Shown: positions 1 through 10,509, counted from the stretch's first letter. The stretch: DNA of 64,000 nt from Anaerolineaceae bacterium (GCA_003569365.1 BGOS01000027.1:159547-223546); one strand, 5' to 3'. Translations and numbers: made by a program. The notes: a model not told the origin generated them from the letters alone.

Positions 1-236
1 GATTGCTCGCGCTGGCCGGCATCAATGGTGAGCTGCACAGCTTCGGCGTTGATAATTCGGTCGGGCAGCGTAAAGCGCACCTGCCCGGTTTTGTGCTGCA
101 TCGCTTCTGCAATGCGCTGCGCCTGCAGGCGCAGAAACTGGCGCGTGGTGTTGGACTGCGCGTCCAGCAGCGCTTCCATTTGCAGCAGTTCCGGGCGCAG
201 GCTGGCAATCGCCAAGGCAGCAGTTTGGTCGGGCAT
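1..236 (-). CDS. Unrecognised protein, N-terminal fragment (runs off window)
   Basis: An open frame on the minus strand starts at ATG 236-234 and stays open to the window edge, giving 78 residues (it begins MPDQTAALAIASLRPELL). An AGGAG ribosome binding site lies about 9 bases upstream of this ATG, which fixes the start well. The visible part is hydrophilic and looks helical, with Leu/Gln/Ala-rich heptad-like spacing (LLQMEALLDA, LRLQAQRIAEAM). I do not recognise the family. It is transcribed divergently from the mutase gene, with 270 bp between them that hold no other convincing gene. Confidence 0.6.
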   Translation of the reverse strand, partial: MPDQTAALAIASLRPELLQMEALLDAQSNTTRQFLRLQAQRIAEAMQHKTGQVRFTLPDRIINAEAVQLTIDAGQREQ

Positions 237-506
237 CAGTCTGTGCTCCTATATGGATTTTTTAGCGGGAAACAGGGAGTGTTTGCGGCCGGAGCCGCAA
301 TCGCTGCGGTCAAAATTGTACCATCGGCGGGCGGGCTTATGCCGGCGTGCGGGCCGGCAGGCTGCTTGCGGCATGGGCTGCGAGACATAGTCCTTGCAGG
401 GCGCCGGTCAATTGAAAGCGCTGCATCCCAAGCTTAGCGAGACCGAGCCGCAGCGTTTCGCAATGCTTCCCTTGTAGAATGCATGCGACGAGCCTGCAGT
501 TGAGCC

Positions 507-2132
<1,626 letters not shown>

Positions 2133-2165
2133 GCCCGTGCGCAGCAAGCTGCCTGCGCAGAGCTT

Positions 2166-2573
2166 ATGAAACCGCAAGTTCATCACATTGCCATTGTGGT
2201 GCCGGAGATTGAAGCTGCGCTGGGCCTGTGGCGTGACCTGCTGGGCCTGCCGCTGACGGGGCAGGAGCACGTGCCGGGCCAGCAATCCACAGTCGCCTTT
2301 CTGGAAGCTGGCGAGTGCCAGATTGAACTCGTGCGCCCGGATGCTGCCGACACGGGCATTGCGCGCTTTCTAGCTGCGCGCGGGCCAGGGTTGCACCACA
2401 TTGCGCTGCAGGTGACCGGCCTGGATGCGCTGCTGGCGCGCCTGCAGGCGGCGGGCGTGCGGCTGGTGGATCAGGTTCCAATTGTGGCCGCGGGCGGCCG
2501 GCGCGCTGCGTTTATTCATCCCCATAGCGCCAATGGTGTGCTGGTGGAGTTGTACGAGCTGCCACCAGACTGA
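2166..2573 (+). CDS. mce: Methylmalonyl-CoA epimerase (VOC family)
   Basis: Interconverts (S)- and (R)-methylmalonyl-CoA, linking propionyl-CoA carboxylase to the mutase encoded just upstream. The 135-residue protein has the paired beta-alpha-beta-beta-beta modules of the vicinal-oxygen-chelate fold: HHIAIVV at residues 6-12 opens the first and LHHIALQV at 77-84 opens the second. Probable metal ligands are His7, His78 and Glu128 (LVELYE). Length is normal for the family. The gap of 33 bp from the mutase stop suggests co-transcription. Confidence 0.92.
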   Translation: MKPQVHHIAIVVPEIEAALGLWRDLLGLPLTGQEHVPGQQSTVAFLEAGECQIELVRPDAADTGIARFLAARGPGLHHIALQVTGLDALLARLQAAGVRLVDQVPIVAAGGRRAAFIHPHSANGVLVELYELPPD

Positions 2574-2664
2574 GCGCGCGGGCCATTTGACAGGGGCGCG
2601 CAGCGCTGGCTGCATTACAAGACTGGTCTGGCATCCATGCGAGCCACTTGGTAAACTCGCCCGC

Positions 2665-3048
2665 ATGTTTGTGCAACTAGTGCACGCCGGCCTGACCAAC
2701 ACACTGCTGTTGTATACGCTGGCGCTGGCTGGCTGGAGCTTCGTTATTTTTTTTCGCCGCTCTGAAATCACACCCGCCTATTGGGGTGCGTTTGCAATTT
2801 GCTGCGGAATGTTCGGGTTGCAGTTTGTGCTGGGCTTGCTGCTGGCGCTGGGCAGTGGCACAGATGTGCGCTGGGTGCACTACCTGTACGGCACGCTGGG
2901 TGTCATTACGCTGCCGGCAGCATTCGGCTTTACGCGCGGCCGCGGCACTTTTCAAGAGGCATTAGTTTATGCCGTGGTGCTGCTCTTCATTGCGGGAGTG
3001 GTGGCGCGCGCGCGCGTAACTGCAGTGCTGGCGCTGCCGGGCCTATGA
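2665..3048 (+). CDS. Small four-helix membrane protein, unknown function
   Basis: A 127-residue protein starting at ATG 2665. The longer upstream extension of this frame overlaps the epimerase gene and reads as arginine-rich shadow. Four hydrophobic segments are visible (around residues 12-30, 38-61, 73-90 and 103-122), with short polar loops. I do not recognise a family. The stop codon overlaps the ATG of the LysM gene (ATGA), so the two are probably translationally coupled. Confidence 0.75.
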   Translation: MFVQLVHAGLTNTLLLYTLALAGWSFVIFFRRSEITPAYWGAFAICCGMFGLQFVLGLLLALGSGTDVRWVHYLYGTLGVITLPAAFGFTRGRGTFQEALVYAVVLLFIAGVVARARVTAVLALPGL

Positions 3049-3776
3049 AGTCCGGGGCGGTGGTGTTCGTGCTGGCGTTGTGGTTGGCGCTGGCGCCTGT
3101 GGCACAGGCAGGCGCGCCGGATTACGGCGCATACGTGGTGCAGGTTGGCGACACCGTGCTCAAGATTGCCCGGCGCTTCAGGGTGCCGGCGAGCACGCTG
3201 ATCACACTCAACCGGCTGGCCAATCCCAACCGCATCCGCGTGGGCCAGGTGCTGCGCATTCCAGCAGGGCTGCTGGATGTGCTGTCCCCGGAGTTGCTTG
3301 CGGCCTCGCAAGCGCGCGCCAAAGCAGATTTGCTGGCACCACCGGTCAGCGTAATAACTGTTGCCGGGCCGGGCGGCATTCCAATGTCCGGCTCGGCCGC
3401 ATTCATTGCCAACATGCAGGCTGTGATGCAATGGCTTGCCAGCAACGATCCGGCGGCACTGGAGCGCGTGCAGTCTTACATCACCACCATTACCCCCAGC
3501 ATCACGCCGCAGCTAGCATGGGCGCGCCTGAACAATGGCAGCTGCAATGTGGAGATGCTGGCGGGTGATGTGCCGATGATTGCATCGGTGATGTACCATG
3601 AGGCCAGCCACTGCCAGCAATGGGCGGAGCTAGGCATGCAGCCAATGGCGGCGGCAGAATGGTACGCATACTCTGAGCAGCTGGACTTTATGCGCCGCCA
3701 TAACTTTGAGCCCTTCCTCATCACGGTGTACGAGCTGGTGCGCAGCGCATACGGCAGCGCGCCGCCCCCCAACTAA
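3045..3776 (+). CDS. Secreted LysM protein with HExxH-type C-terminal domain
   Basis: A 243-residue exported protein. Residues 1-22 are a signal peptide ending at AQA. A LysM domain for glycan binding spans about 29-73 (YVVQVGDTVLKIARRF, then NRIRVGQVLRIP). The C-terminal region contains MYHEASHCQQW, in which His185-Glu186-x-x-His189 matches a zinc-protease HExxH signature, followed by a Trp/Tyr-rich helical stretch. A cell-wall-anchored metallopeptidase is plausible but inferred from the motif alone. ATG 3045 overlaps the stop of the preceding membrane-protein gene. A longer reading of this frame from 2781 has no signal peptide and is rejected. Confidence 0.8.
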   Translation: MKSGAVVFVLALWLALAPVAQAGAPDYGAYVVQVGDTVLKIARRFRVPASTLITLNRLANPNRIRVGQVLRIPAGLLDVLSPELLAASQARAKADLLAPPVSVITVAGPGGIPMSGSAAFIANMQAVMQWLASNDPAALERVQSYITTITPSITPQLAWARLNNGSCNVEMLAGDVPMIASVMYHEASHCQQWAELGMQPMAAAEWYAYSEQLDFMRRHNFEPFLITVYELVRSAYGSAPPPN

Positions 3777-3826
3777 GCCCGCAGCGCTGGGGCACAGTGC
3801 CGGCTGTGTCCGGCATACAATTGGGC

Positions 3827-5050
3827 ATGAACAGCAGCCGCGCTGCGGCCGACAGCTACCTGCGCAGCATCGATACAGAGGTGCAGGCGCAGCTCCAAGT
3901 TGACGGCTGCCCGGCAGTGGTGCTGCAGCAAACCTGCTTTTATCCGGAAGGTGGCGGCCAGCCATTTGACACTGGCACAATTGCAGGCGTGCCTGTGCTG
4001 GCTGTGCAGGCGCATGCTACGGGCGAGATAGTGCACACGCTGGCTCAATCCCTGCCGGCTGGCACCCTGCGTGTTACCGCCAGCATCGACTGGGTGCGGC
4101 GCTTTGATCATATGCAGCAGCACAGCGGCCAGCACATCCTCTCGCAGTCTTTTCTGCAAGTTGCCGGCGCCGCCACGGCCGGCTTTCACCTCAGCGCCCA
4201 GCGCGTAACAATCGATTTGGCGCATGCGGCGTTTAGCCCGGAGCAGCTGGCGCAGGTGGAGCAGCTTGCCAACCACATTGTGCAATCCAACCTGCCGGTG
4301 CACGTGTCATTTCCGGGGCCGGCGGAGCTCGCAGCGCTGCAGCTGCGCAAAGTGCCGGAGGTGGATGCGCCGCTGCGGGTTGTGTCCATCGGCAAATTTG
4401 ACCGCACCGCCTGCGCCGGTACGCATGTGGCGTACAGCGCTGAAGTTGCCCTGATCAAAATTATAAAAGTTGAGCGCAGCAAAAGCGGGCAGCGCGTGGA
4501 GTTTTGCTGCGGGCAGCGCGCGCTTGAGGATTACCAGCGCAAGCACGCCACGCTCAGCCGCGCAGCAGCAGCGCTCAGCTGCGCGCCCGGGGATGTGGAT
4601 GGGCTGCTGGCGCAGCAGCTGGCGGCGCAGCAGCAGCTGGCCAAACAGCTGCGCGCGGCGCGTGATGAGCTGCTGCAACATGAGTGTGCGCTGCTGCTTT
4701 CGCAGGCGGATTCCTCCAGTGGCCGGCGCGTGGTGTGCCGGGCTTGGAACGCGCGCGCGCCGGAAGAGCTGCGGGAGCTGGCGCGCCTGCTGGCAGTGCA
4801 GCCGGGTGTTGTTGCGCTGCTGGGCTGCGCCGGGGAGCAGGCGCGCGTGGTGCTGGCGTGCGCTGCAGACCTGGCGTTGGACATGCGCCCGCTGCTAACC
4901 GGCCTGCTGCAGCAGCTGGGCGGTGAACGCGGCGGTGGACAGCAGCGCCTGGCGCAGGGCGGCGGGTTCAAAGCTGCCGAGAGCGCGCTGCAGGCAGCGC
5001 TTGATGCTGTGGCGGCGGCACTGCCGCCAGCAGTGGGCGCCGGCAGCTGA
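3827..5050 (+). CDS. Alanyl-tRNA editing protein (long AlaX with DHHA1 domain)
   Basis: A trans-editing hydrolase that removes mischarged Ser or Gly from tRNA(Ala). About 407 residues. The editing core has GGGQP at 42-46, HSGQH giving His99 and His103, and CAGTH giving Cys196 and His200: the four zinc ligands of the AlaRS editing domain. A coiled linker follows (about 255-295). The C-terminal DHHA1 domain ends in the glycine-rich GGGQQRLAQGGG motif. No aminoacylation domain is present, so this is a free-standing editor and not alaS. ATG 3827 is preferred; an in-frame GTG at 3797 is possible. Confidence 0.88.
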   Translation: MNSSRAAADSYLRSIDTEVQAQLQVDGCPAVVLQQTCFYPEGGGQPFDTGTIAGVPVLAVQAHATGEIVHTLAQSLPAGTLRVTASIDWVRRFDHMQQHSGQHILSQSFLQVAGAATAGFHLSAQRVTIDLAHAAFSPEQLAQVEQLANHIVQSNLPVHVSFPGPAELAALQLRKVPEVDAPLRVVSIGKFDRTACAGTHVAYSAEVALIKIIKVERSKSGQRVEFCCGQRALEDYQRKHATLSRAAAALSCAPGDVDGLLAQQLAAQQQLAKQLRAARDELLQHECALLLSQADSSSGRRVVCRAWNARAPEELRELARLLAVQPGVVALLGCAGEQARVVLACAADLALDMRPLLTGLLQQLGGERGGGQQRLAQGGGFKAAESALQAALDAVAAALPPAVGAGS

Positions 5051-5098
5051 CCCAATTGCGCTGCGCATTATTGCAACCAACAAAACTGGAGCCAAAAC

Positions 5099-6205
5099 AT
5101 GACCGACCCCCGCACCGACCGTCTTGCGCAGCTGCTGGTGGACTACTCCACCAATGTTCAACCGGGGCAGCAGGTGCTGATCCGCGGCACGCTGGCCGCT
5201 GCGCCGCTGCTGCAGGCGGTATACGAGCGCGTGCTGGAGCGCGGCGCACACGCCTTTGTGATGGCAGCGCTGCCCGGCCAGCAAGAGGCCTTCTTGCGGC
5301 TGGCTCAGGCGCAGCAGCTGGATTATGTTTCGCCGCTGGAAAAGCTGGCCATCGAAAGCTTCGATGCCGTGATCAGCACGCTGGCGGATGAAAACACACG
5401 CGCGCTTTCCGGCGTGCCACCGGAGCGCCAGGTGCGCGTGAGCAAAGCGCGCGCGCCGCTGATGGCCGCCTACATGGACCGCGCCGCAAGCGGTGCGCTG
5501 CAGTGGGTGGTAACGCAGTACCCCACCAACGCCGCGGCGCAAGACGCGGAAATCAGCCTGCGCGATTATGAGCAGTTTGTGTATGGCGCCTGCCATGTGG
5601 CGGAGGCCGGCGATGCGGTGCAGTACTGGCGCGCACAGTATGCCGAGCACGAGCGCCTGATTGCCTGGCTCAAGCCGCGCGCGCACGTGCATGCCCGCGG
5701 CCCCAATATTGATCTGCAGCTCTCCATCAAAGGCCGCAGCTTTATCAACGCTGGCGGCGTGCACAATATGCCCGATGGCGAAATCTTCACCGGCCCGGTG
5801 GAGGACTCGGTGAACGGCTGGGTGAAGTTCAGTTTTCCGGTTGTGGCTTACGGGCGTGAAATCGAGGGCATCGAGCTGGAGTTTGCTGCCGGGCGCGTGG
5901 TGCAGGCGCGCGCCGCCAAGAACGAGGACTTCCTGATCCAGACGCTTGATACTGATGCGGGCGCGCGCTTTCTGGGTGAATGGGCCATTGGCACCAACTT
6001 TGGCATACAGCGCTTTACCAAGAGCATTTTGTTTGACGAGAAAATTGGCGGCACGCTGCATATGGCGGTGGGGCGCGGCTATCCGGAGAGCGGCAGCCGC
6101 AACCAGAGTGCCGTGCACTGGGACATGATTTGCGACTTGCGCGCCGACAGTGAAATTCTGGTGGACGGCGAATTGTTTTTCCGCAACGGCAGATTCCAGA
6201 TTTAG
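5099..6205 (+). CDS. M29-family aminopeptidase (AmpS/PepS type)
   Basis: Cytosolic metal-dependent aminopeptidase that trims N-terminal residues from peptides. 368 residues, typical of the family. Expected conserved blocks occur in order: NMPDGEIFTGPVEDSVNG (about 221-240, first metal Glu), the GEWAIGTNFGI block, and FDEKIGGTLHMAVGRGYPE with QSAVHWDMICDLR near the C terminus supplying the His, Tyr and HxD ligands. The N-terminal domain starts with the usual VQPGQQVLIRG. It follows the AlaX gene by 48 bp and may share its transcript. Confidence 0.92.
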   Translation: MTDPRTDRLAQLLVDYSTNVQPGQQVLIRGTLAAAPLLQAVYERVLERGAHAFVMAALPGQQEAFLRLAQAQQLDYVSPLEKLAIESFDAVISTLADENTRALSGVPPERQVRVSKARAPLMAAYMDRAASGALQWVVTQYPTNAAAQDAEISLRDYEQFVYGACHVAEAGDAVQYWRAQYAEHERLIAWLKPRAHVHARGPNIDLQLSIKGRSFINAGGVHNMPDGEIFTGPVEDSVNGWVKFSFPVVAYGREIEGIELEFAAGRVVQARAAKNEDFLIQTLDTDAGARFLGEWAIGTNFGIQRFTKSILFDEKIGGTLHMAVGRGYPESGSRNQSAVHWDMICDLRADSEILVDGELFFRNGRFQI

Positions 6206-6320
6206 CAAAAAAATGAAGCGCTTTGGTGCGGGCCACTGGCTTCCGCCGCACAGGCCGCCGAAGAAATGCAGCGTCAGTCGAGCAGGTTGGCTGCGACCTT
6301 AGATTTTTTTGACCCTAAAC

Positions 6321-6326
6321 TATAAT
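6321..6326 (+). promoter_or_regulatory. Candidate -10 box (TATAAT)
   Basis: A perfect TATAAT lies 17 bases before the ATG of the MBL-fold gene, in an AT-rich stretch inside an otherwise GC-rich 139 bp gap. No good -35 hexamer is present at 16-18 bp spacing (TTGACC at 6309-6314 is too close). If real, the transcript would have a very short leader. Confidence 0.35.
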
Positions 6327-6343
6327 GACAATTGCGGCAGCGT

Positions 6344-7120
6344 ATGGCGAAAGTTAAAATTCTCGGGTCCGCTTATGCAACCCCGAACCCCAAACACGAG
6401 AACACGCACTTTGCGCTGCAGGGGAGCCATGGCACCATCCTTGTGGATTGCGGCGCAAACCCCACCGTGCGCTTGGAAAGGGCCGGAATTCCTTTTGACT
6501 CCATCGACCATGTGATTTTTACGCACTTTCACCCGGACCACGTGGGCGGGGCACCGCTAATGCTGATGAACATGTGGCTGATGGGGCGCACCAAGCCGCT
6601 CAATATATACGGATTGGGGCATTGCCTGCGCAACTTGCAGCTTCTGATGGAAATGTATGACTGGAAGATGTGGCCGAATTTTTATCCCGTCAGCTGGCAT
6701 GCGGTGGCTGATGGTGAAGACCAGCTGCTTTATGACGGCGAAGACTTCCACATCACAAGCTGGCCTGCGACGCACTTTGTGCCGACGCTGGCGCTGCGCA
6801 TCCGGGATAAACCTGCGGGGCGCGTGCTGGCCTACACCTGCGACGGCTCGCCGTGCGACAGCATCAACCGCATGGCTGTTGGCGCAAACACGTTGTTGCA
6901 TGAAGCAGCGGGTGAAGGCTTTGGCCACTCCAGCGCACTGCAGGCGGGCCAGCTGGCGGGGCGGGTGGGCGTGGAAGTGCTGTACCTTGTTCACTACGAC
7001 GTGCATTTGGGCGACCAGCGCAACAGCGGGCAAAGTGAAACGGAAATGATAGCAAGCGCGCGCATAAATTTTGGCGGGCGCGTGGAAATTGCCGAAGACT
7101 TCACGGAGTTTGAGATTTAA
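6344..7120 (+). CDS. MBL-fold metallohydrolase (RNase Z-like)
   Basis: A 258-residue metallo-beta-lactamase-fold hydrolase. The metal-binding signature is THFHPDHVGG at residues 60-69 (His61, His63, Asp65, His66), preceded by the VDCGA strand typical of RNase Z/arylsulfatase-like members. Later metal-binding candidates sit in WPATHF, YTCDGSPCD and LLHEAAG. The substrate is not predictable. The exosite helix that defines tRNase Z is not obvious, so I would not call it tRNase Z. ATG 6344 was chosen over an in-frame TTG 12 bases upstream. Confidence 0.85.
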   Translation: MAKVKILGSAYATPNPKHENTHFALQGSHGTILVDCGANPTVRLERAGIPFDSIDHVIFTHFHPDHVGGAPLMLMNMWLMGRTKPLNIYGLGHCLRNLQLLMEMYDWKMWPNFYPVSWHAVADGEDQLLYDGEDFHITSWPATHFVPTLALRIRDKPAGRVLAYTCDGSPCDSINRMAVGANTLLHEAAGEGFGHSSALQAGQLAGRVGVEVLYLVHYDVHLGDQRNSGQSETEMIASARINFGGRVEIAEDFTEFEI

Positions 7121-7130
7121 CCTTGGGCAC

Positions 7131-7160
7131 GGGCAGCTGCCTGCATGCAGGCAGCTGCCC
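7131..7160. repeat. Perfect 30-bp palindrome in intergenic gap
   Basis: The left half GGGCAGCTGCCTGCA is followed immediately by its exact reverse complement, with no spacer. It lies 10 bases after the MBL-fold stop codon and before the Nudix gene. It is flanked by imperfectly mirrored CTTGGGC and TTGGGC. No T-run follows, so it is not a standard intrinsic terminator. It could act as a transcript-end hairpin or as a dimeric protein-binding site. Confidence 0.7.
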
Positions 7161-7197
7161 ATGCTTGGGCTTGCCTAGCTTTCGCGGCCACAAAACT

Positions 7198-7662
7198 TTG
7201 ATCGACAACACTTGGTACCAGCGCCCGCCGGGCGTGCCGCAGCACATAGCTGCCGGCGGGGTGGTGGCGCGCCGCGCTGGTGCGCAGGTGCTGATTGCGC
7301 TTGCGCGTGAAAAGCACGGCGCTGATTATGTGCTGCCCAAAGGGCACGTGGAGGACGGCGAGCAGCTGGAAGCTGCCGCGCGGCGCGAGATTATGGAGGA
7401 AACCGGCTTGCAGGATTTGCAGCTGCTCGAATCATTGGGCAGTGCCGAACGCCTGGACTTCTCGCGGAAAGCCTGGAAAATCACGCACTACTTTTTGTAT
7501 CTTACGGCCGAGACGGACGGCGTGCCAACGGATGCCGCGCACCATAGCGGCGTATGGTGGTTTGCGCTGCACGCGCTGCCGCAGCTGTTTTGGCCGGAGC
7601 AGCAAGCGCTGCTGGCAGACAACATTGCGCGCATTGAAGCTGCGGTGCTGCGCGCCGCCTAA
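7198..7662 (+). CDS. Nudix hydrolase
   Basis: Hydrolyses a nucleoside diphosphate linked to another moiety. The complete Nudix box is present: Gly of KGHVEDGE, then the arginine-glutamate of AARREIMEETGL with correct spacing (G-x5-E-x7-RE-I-M-EE-T-G-L). The core is about 150 residues. The start is uncertain: TTG 7198 (LIDNTWYQRPPG) gives 154 residues and clears the upstream palindrome. Other in-frame TTG codons exist at 7123, 7165 and 7171 and a GTG at 7234, none with a convincing ribosome binding site. The stop overlaps the convergent dehydrogenase stop by 4 bases. The specific substrate is unknown. Confidence 0.87.
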   Translation: MIDNTWYQRPPGVPQHIAAGGVVARRAGAQVLIALAREKHGADYVLPKGHVEDGEQLEAAARREIMEETGLQDLQLLESLGSAERLDFSRKAWKITHYFLYLTAETDGVPTDAAHHSGVWWFALHALPQLFWPEQQALLADNIARIEAAVLRAA

Positions 7663-8627
7663 ACTTTTTCCTCTGCGCCTATATCCAGCAGCACCTTTAG
7701 CGTGCCGGGCTGCGCTGCGTGCGCAAACGCTGCCAACCCGTCTGCCAGTGCGTAACGCGCATGTATCAGTGGCTCCACCTGCACGCGGCCGGTGGCCAGC
7801 AGCTGCAGCGCCGGCGCAAACGGGCCGCAGCGCGAACCTACCACCGTCAGCTCGTTCACCACAATTGGCGCGGCATCCAGCGTGAGGCTGCCGGCATAGG
7901 TGCTCTTTAGCACCAGCGTGCCGCGCGGCCGCAGCGCCTGCAGCGCCAGCGCAAACCCCTGCGCGTTGCCGGTGCATTCCACCGCCATGTCAAATGAGTG
8001 CGGCTGCGCATCTGCTGCCGCGCAAACTTGCAGCCCGCGCGCTGCCAGCCACGCCAGCTGCACCGGCGCGCGGCCGCCCACCCACAGATCGCAGCCCGTG
8101 AGCGCCAGAGTTTGCGCAATCAAATGCCCGAGGCGCCCGGCACCCACCACCAGTACGCGCTGGCGCAAATGGCGCGGCACCTGCGCTTCAATCTCCAAGG
8201 CAGCTGCCAGCGGCTCCGTGAATGTGGCTGCCGCGCTGGACACTTCGTCTGGCACAACGTGCAGATTTGCGGCGGGCAGCGTCAGGTACTGCGCAAAGCA
8301 GCCATCACGCTGCACAATGCCCAGCACGGTGCGCTGCACACAGTGCGTGGGCTGGCTGCGCGTGCACTGCTCGCATGCGCCGCAGCTGGCATTGATCTCG
8401 CCGACCACGCGCCGGCCGCGCAGCTGCGCTGGCCCGCTTTCCACAATGCCAACAAACTCATGCCCAAGCACGCCGCAGTATGGGTAGTAGCCGCGCACCA
8501 GCTCCAGATCGGTGCTGCAGATGCCGGCGCACAATACGCGCACCAGTGCCTCGCCGGCTGGCGGCTCCGGTACTGGCACGTCAGTGCGCAGGCGCAGTTG
8601 CCGGTCTTGCAGCCAGAGAGCGCGCAT
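7659..8627 (-). CDS. Zinc-dependent alcohol dehydrogenase (MDR superfamily)
   Basis: A 322-residue medium-chain NAD(P)-dependent dehydrogenase. The catalytic zinc site is visible at Cys37 (CAGICSTDLE) and His56-Glu57 (LGHEFVG). The structural zinc lobe has four cysteines, Cys82, Cys85, Cys88 and Cys96. The Rossmann domain begins VLVVGAGRLGHLIAQ. It is shorter than classic ADHs (about 340-370) and resembles the alcohol dehydrogenase/threonine dehydrogenase-like group. Substrate unknown. It sits 19 bp downstream of mutL on the same strand and probably shares its transcript. Confidence 0.9.
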   Translation of the reverse strand: MRALWLQDRQLRLRTDVPVPEPPAGEALVRVLCAGICSTDLELVRGYYPYCGVLGHEFVGIVESGPAQLRGRRVVGEINASCGACEQCTRSQPTHCVQRTVLGIVQRDGCFAQYLTLPAANLHVVPDEVSSAAATFTEPLAAALEIEAQVPRHLRQRVLVVGAGRLGHLIAQTLALTGCDLWVGGRAPVQLAWLAARGLQVCAAADAQPHSFDMAVECTGNAQGFALALQALRPRGTLVLKSTYAGSLTLDAAPIVVNELTVVGSRCGPFAPALQLLATGRVQVEPLIHARYALADGLAAFAHAAQPGTLKVLLDIGAEEKV

Positions 8628-8646
8628 GCTTGCGGGCTGGCGGTTT

Positions 8647-10395
8647 TTACTTGCGCCCGAACTGGCGCTCCAGCACAGACACGCTTAAGTGAATCATGGT
8701 GGGGCGGCCGTGCGGGCAGGTGCGTGGCGCGCTGCAGGCCTCCAGCCCGCGCACCAGCTGCTGCTGCTCGGCCGGCGATAGCGCCTGCCCCGCCTTCACG
8801 GAAGCGCGCTTGCATACGCGCGCAATAATGCGCCGCTCGCCAGCTTGCGCCAGCAGGCTTTCGTCCTCTTCCAGTTCATCGATGACGCTGCTCACGGCGC
8901 GCGTGGCATCCACCGGCCCCAGCACAGTGGGGATGGCGCGCACCAGAAAGGCGCTGGCACCGAACTCGCTGATATCAAACCCGAGCGCATTCAGCGTGCT
9001 GAGTTGCTGCCGCAGCAGGCTGGCAGCTGCCGGCGGGACTTCTACTGTGGCGGGCTGCAGCAGCGCTTGCGCGCTCACCTGTGCGTCCGCAGCTTGCGCC
9101 ACGAACGCCTCGTACAACACGCGTTCGTGCGCAGCGTGCTGGTCAATCAGGTACAGGCCGTCCGGGCCCTCTGCCACCACATACGCCAAGCCCACTTGGC
9201 CCAGCACGCGCAGCAACGGAATGCGCTCGAGGGCGGACAGCGCGCTTGTTTGTTCCGGCTGCGCAGCCGGCAGCGAGACCGGGTTTGTGGCTGCGCCGGC
9301 GTTTGGTTGCTGCGCACCGGCGCCGCTCCACACTTTCCAAGACCAGTCGCCCAGCCCGGGCTGCGGGCCGTTGCTCCACTCGCGCGGCGTGCCCGCAGCA
9401 ACCGGCGCCTGCTGCAGCAGCGCGCTGCGCACAGCGCGCCCCACGGCGCGGAAGATCGCATCCGGCGCGCGAAAGCGCACCTCGGCCTTGGCAGGGTGCA
9501 CGTTCACGTCCACTTCCGCGGGCGGTACCTGCAGCTGCAGCATGACGGTGGGGTAGCGGCCGCCGGGCAGCAGTGTGTGATACGCCTGCAGCACGGCACT
9601 GGATAGCTGCTGGTCTTGCACCCAGCGTCCGTTCACAAAAAATGTGAGTTCGCGCCGGTTGGCGCGATGCTGCTCCGGCGGGCTCACAAAGCCGCGCACC
9701 TCAATGCCGTCTGCGGTTTGCGGCGCAATCTCCAGCAGCGCGCGCGCCAGCTCGGCGCCGTACGCTGCCAGCAGCGCCTCGCGCGCTGCGCCGCCGCCGG
9801 TTGCCTGAAAAACCTCGCGCCCGTCAAACTGCAGCGTGAAGCGCACCAGCGGGTAAGCCAGTGCGTAGCGCGCCAGCAAGCGCGCCATGTGCGTGCGCTC
9901 GGAGGTTTCAGACTTGAGGAACTTAAGGCGCGCCGGCATGTTGAAGAATAAATTCTCGACGGCGATTACGGTGCCGGGTGGCGCGCCGATGCCTTCGCGC
10001 GCCAGCAGCTGGCCGGCATCCATGCGCAGCTGCGTGCCGGTCGCCTCTGTGCGCGCGCGTGTTATCGCGCGCACGCGGCTGACGGCGGCAATTGCGGCCA
10101 GCGCTTCGCCGCGAAAGCCCAGCGACATGATTTGCGAGAGGTCAGCAGCGTTGCGCAGCTTGGAGGTGGCGTGGCGCGCAAACGCCAGCTCCACCTCGGC
10201 CGCGCAAATGCCCGCGCCATCATCGGACACGCGGATCAGGCTGCGGCCGCCGCCTTCCACCTCCACGCGAATGCTGTGCGCGCCGGCATCGAGCGCGTTC
10301 TCCAGCAGCTCTTTCACCACGGACGTGGGGCGTTCCACCACCTCGCCCGCTGCAATTTGCGAGATCACTGCTTCTGCCAAAACTGCAATTGCCAT
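8647..10395 (-). CDS. mutL: DNA mismatch repair protein MutL
   Basis: A 582-residue mismatch-repair ATPase and endonuclease that couples MutS recognition to strand incision. The GHKL ATPase motifs are intact: ELLENALDAGA at 29-39, DDGAGI near 58-63 and GFRGEAL at 93-99. A variable linker of Gly/Pro/Ala spans about 345-385. The C-terminal domain contains the metal-binding DQHAAHERVLYE, plus ACKRASVKAGQALS-like and CPHGRPTM motifs, so this is the nicking type of MutL and not the E. coli type. mutS is not in the window. Confidence 0.96.
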   Translation of the reverse strand: MAIAVLAEAVISQIAAGEVVERPTSVVKELLENALDAGAHSIRVEVEGGGRSLIRVSDDGAGICAAEVELAFARHATSKLRNAADLSQIMSLGFRGEALAAIAAVSRVRAITRARTEATGTQLRMDAGQLLAREGIGAPPGTVIAVENLFFNMPARLKFLKSETSERTHMARLLARYALAYPLVRFTLQFDGREVFQATGGGAAREALLAAYGAELARALLEIAPQTADGIEVRGFVSPPEQHRANRRELTFFVNGRWVQDQQLSSAVLQAYHTLLPGGRYPTVMLQLQVPPAEVDVNVHPAKAEVRFRAPDAIFRAVGRAVRSALLQQAPVAAGTPREWSNGPQPGLGDWSWKVWSGAGAQQPNAGAATNPVSLPAAQPEQTSALSALERIPLLRVLGQVGLAYVVAEGPDGLYLIDQHAAHERVLYEAFVAQAADAQVSAQALLQPATVEVPPAAASLLRQQLSTLNALGFDISEFGASAFLVRAIPTVLGPVDATRAVSSVIDELEEDESLLAQAGERRIIARVCKRASVKAGQALSPAEQQQLVRGLEACSAPRTCPHGRPTMIHLSVSVLERQFGRK

Positions 10396-10509
10396 GCGCC
10401 GATTCTACATCCCGGCGCCCTCTGCTAGGCGCTCGGAATGCGGGCGGTATACTCGCAACGCGATTGCGCAACCCAGCCGTTTGCGCGCTTCAAAAGTTAA
10501 TTACAAACG

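Noticed and set aside
4895..6208. Long minus-strand open frame opposite the M29 aminopeptidase
   Set aside because: It is a mirror of a confidently identified + strand gene, rich in His/Arg/Ala, with no recognisable domain. The same applies to 1323-2285 (-), 46168-47259 (-), 48302-49609 (+), 21400-22455 (+) and 24072-24701 (+).
6309..6326. TTGACC plus TATAAT as a full promoter
   Set aside because: Only 6 bp separate the two elements, far below 16-18 bp. Only the -10 is kept as a candidate.
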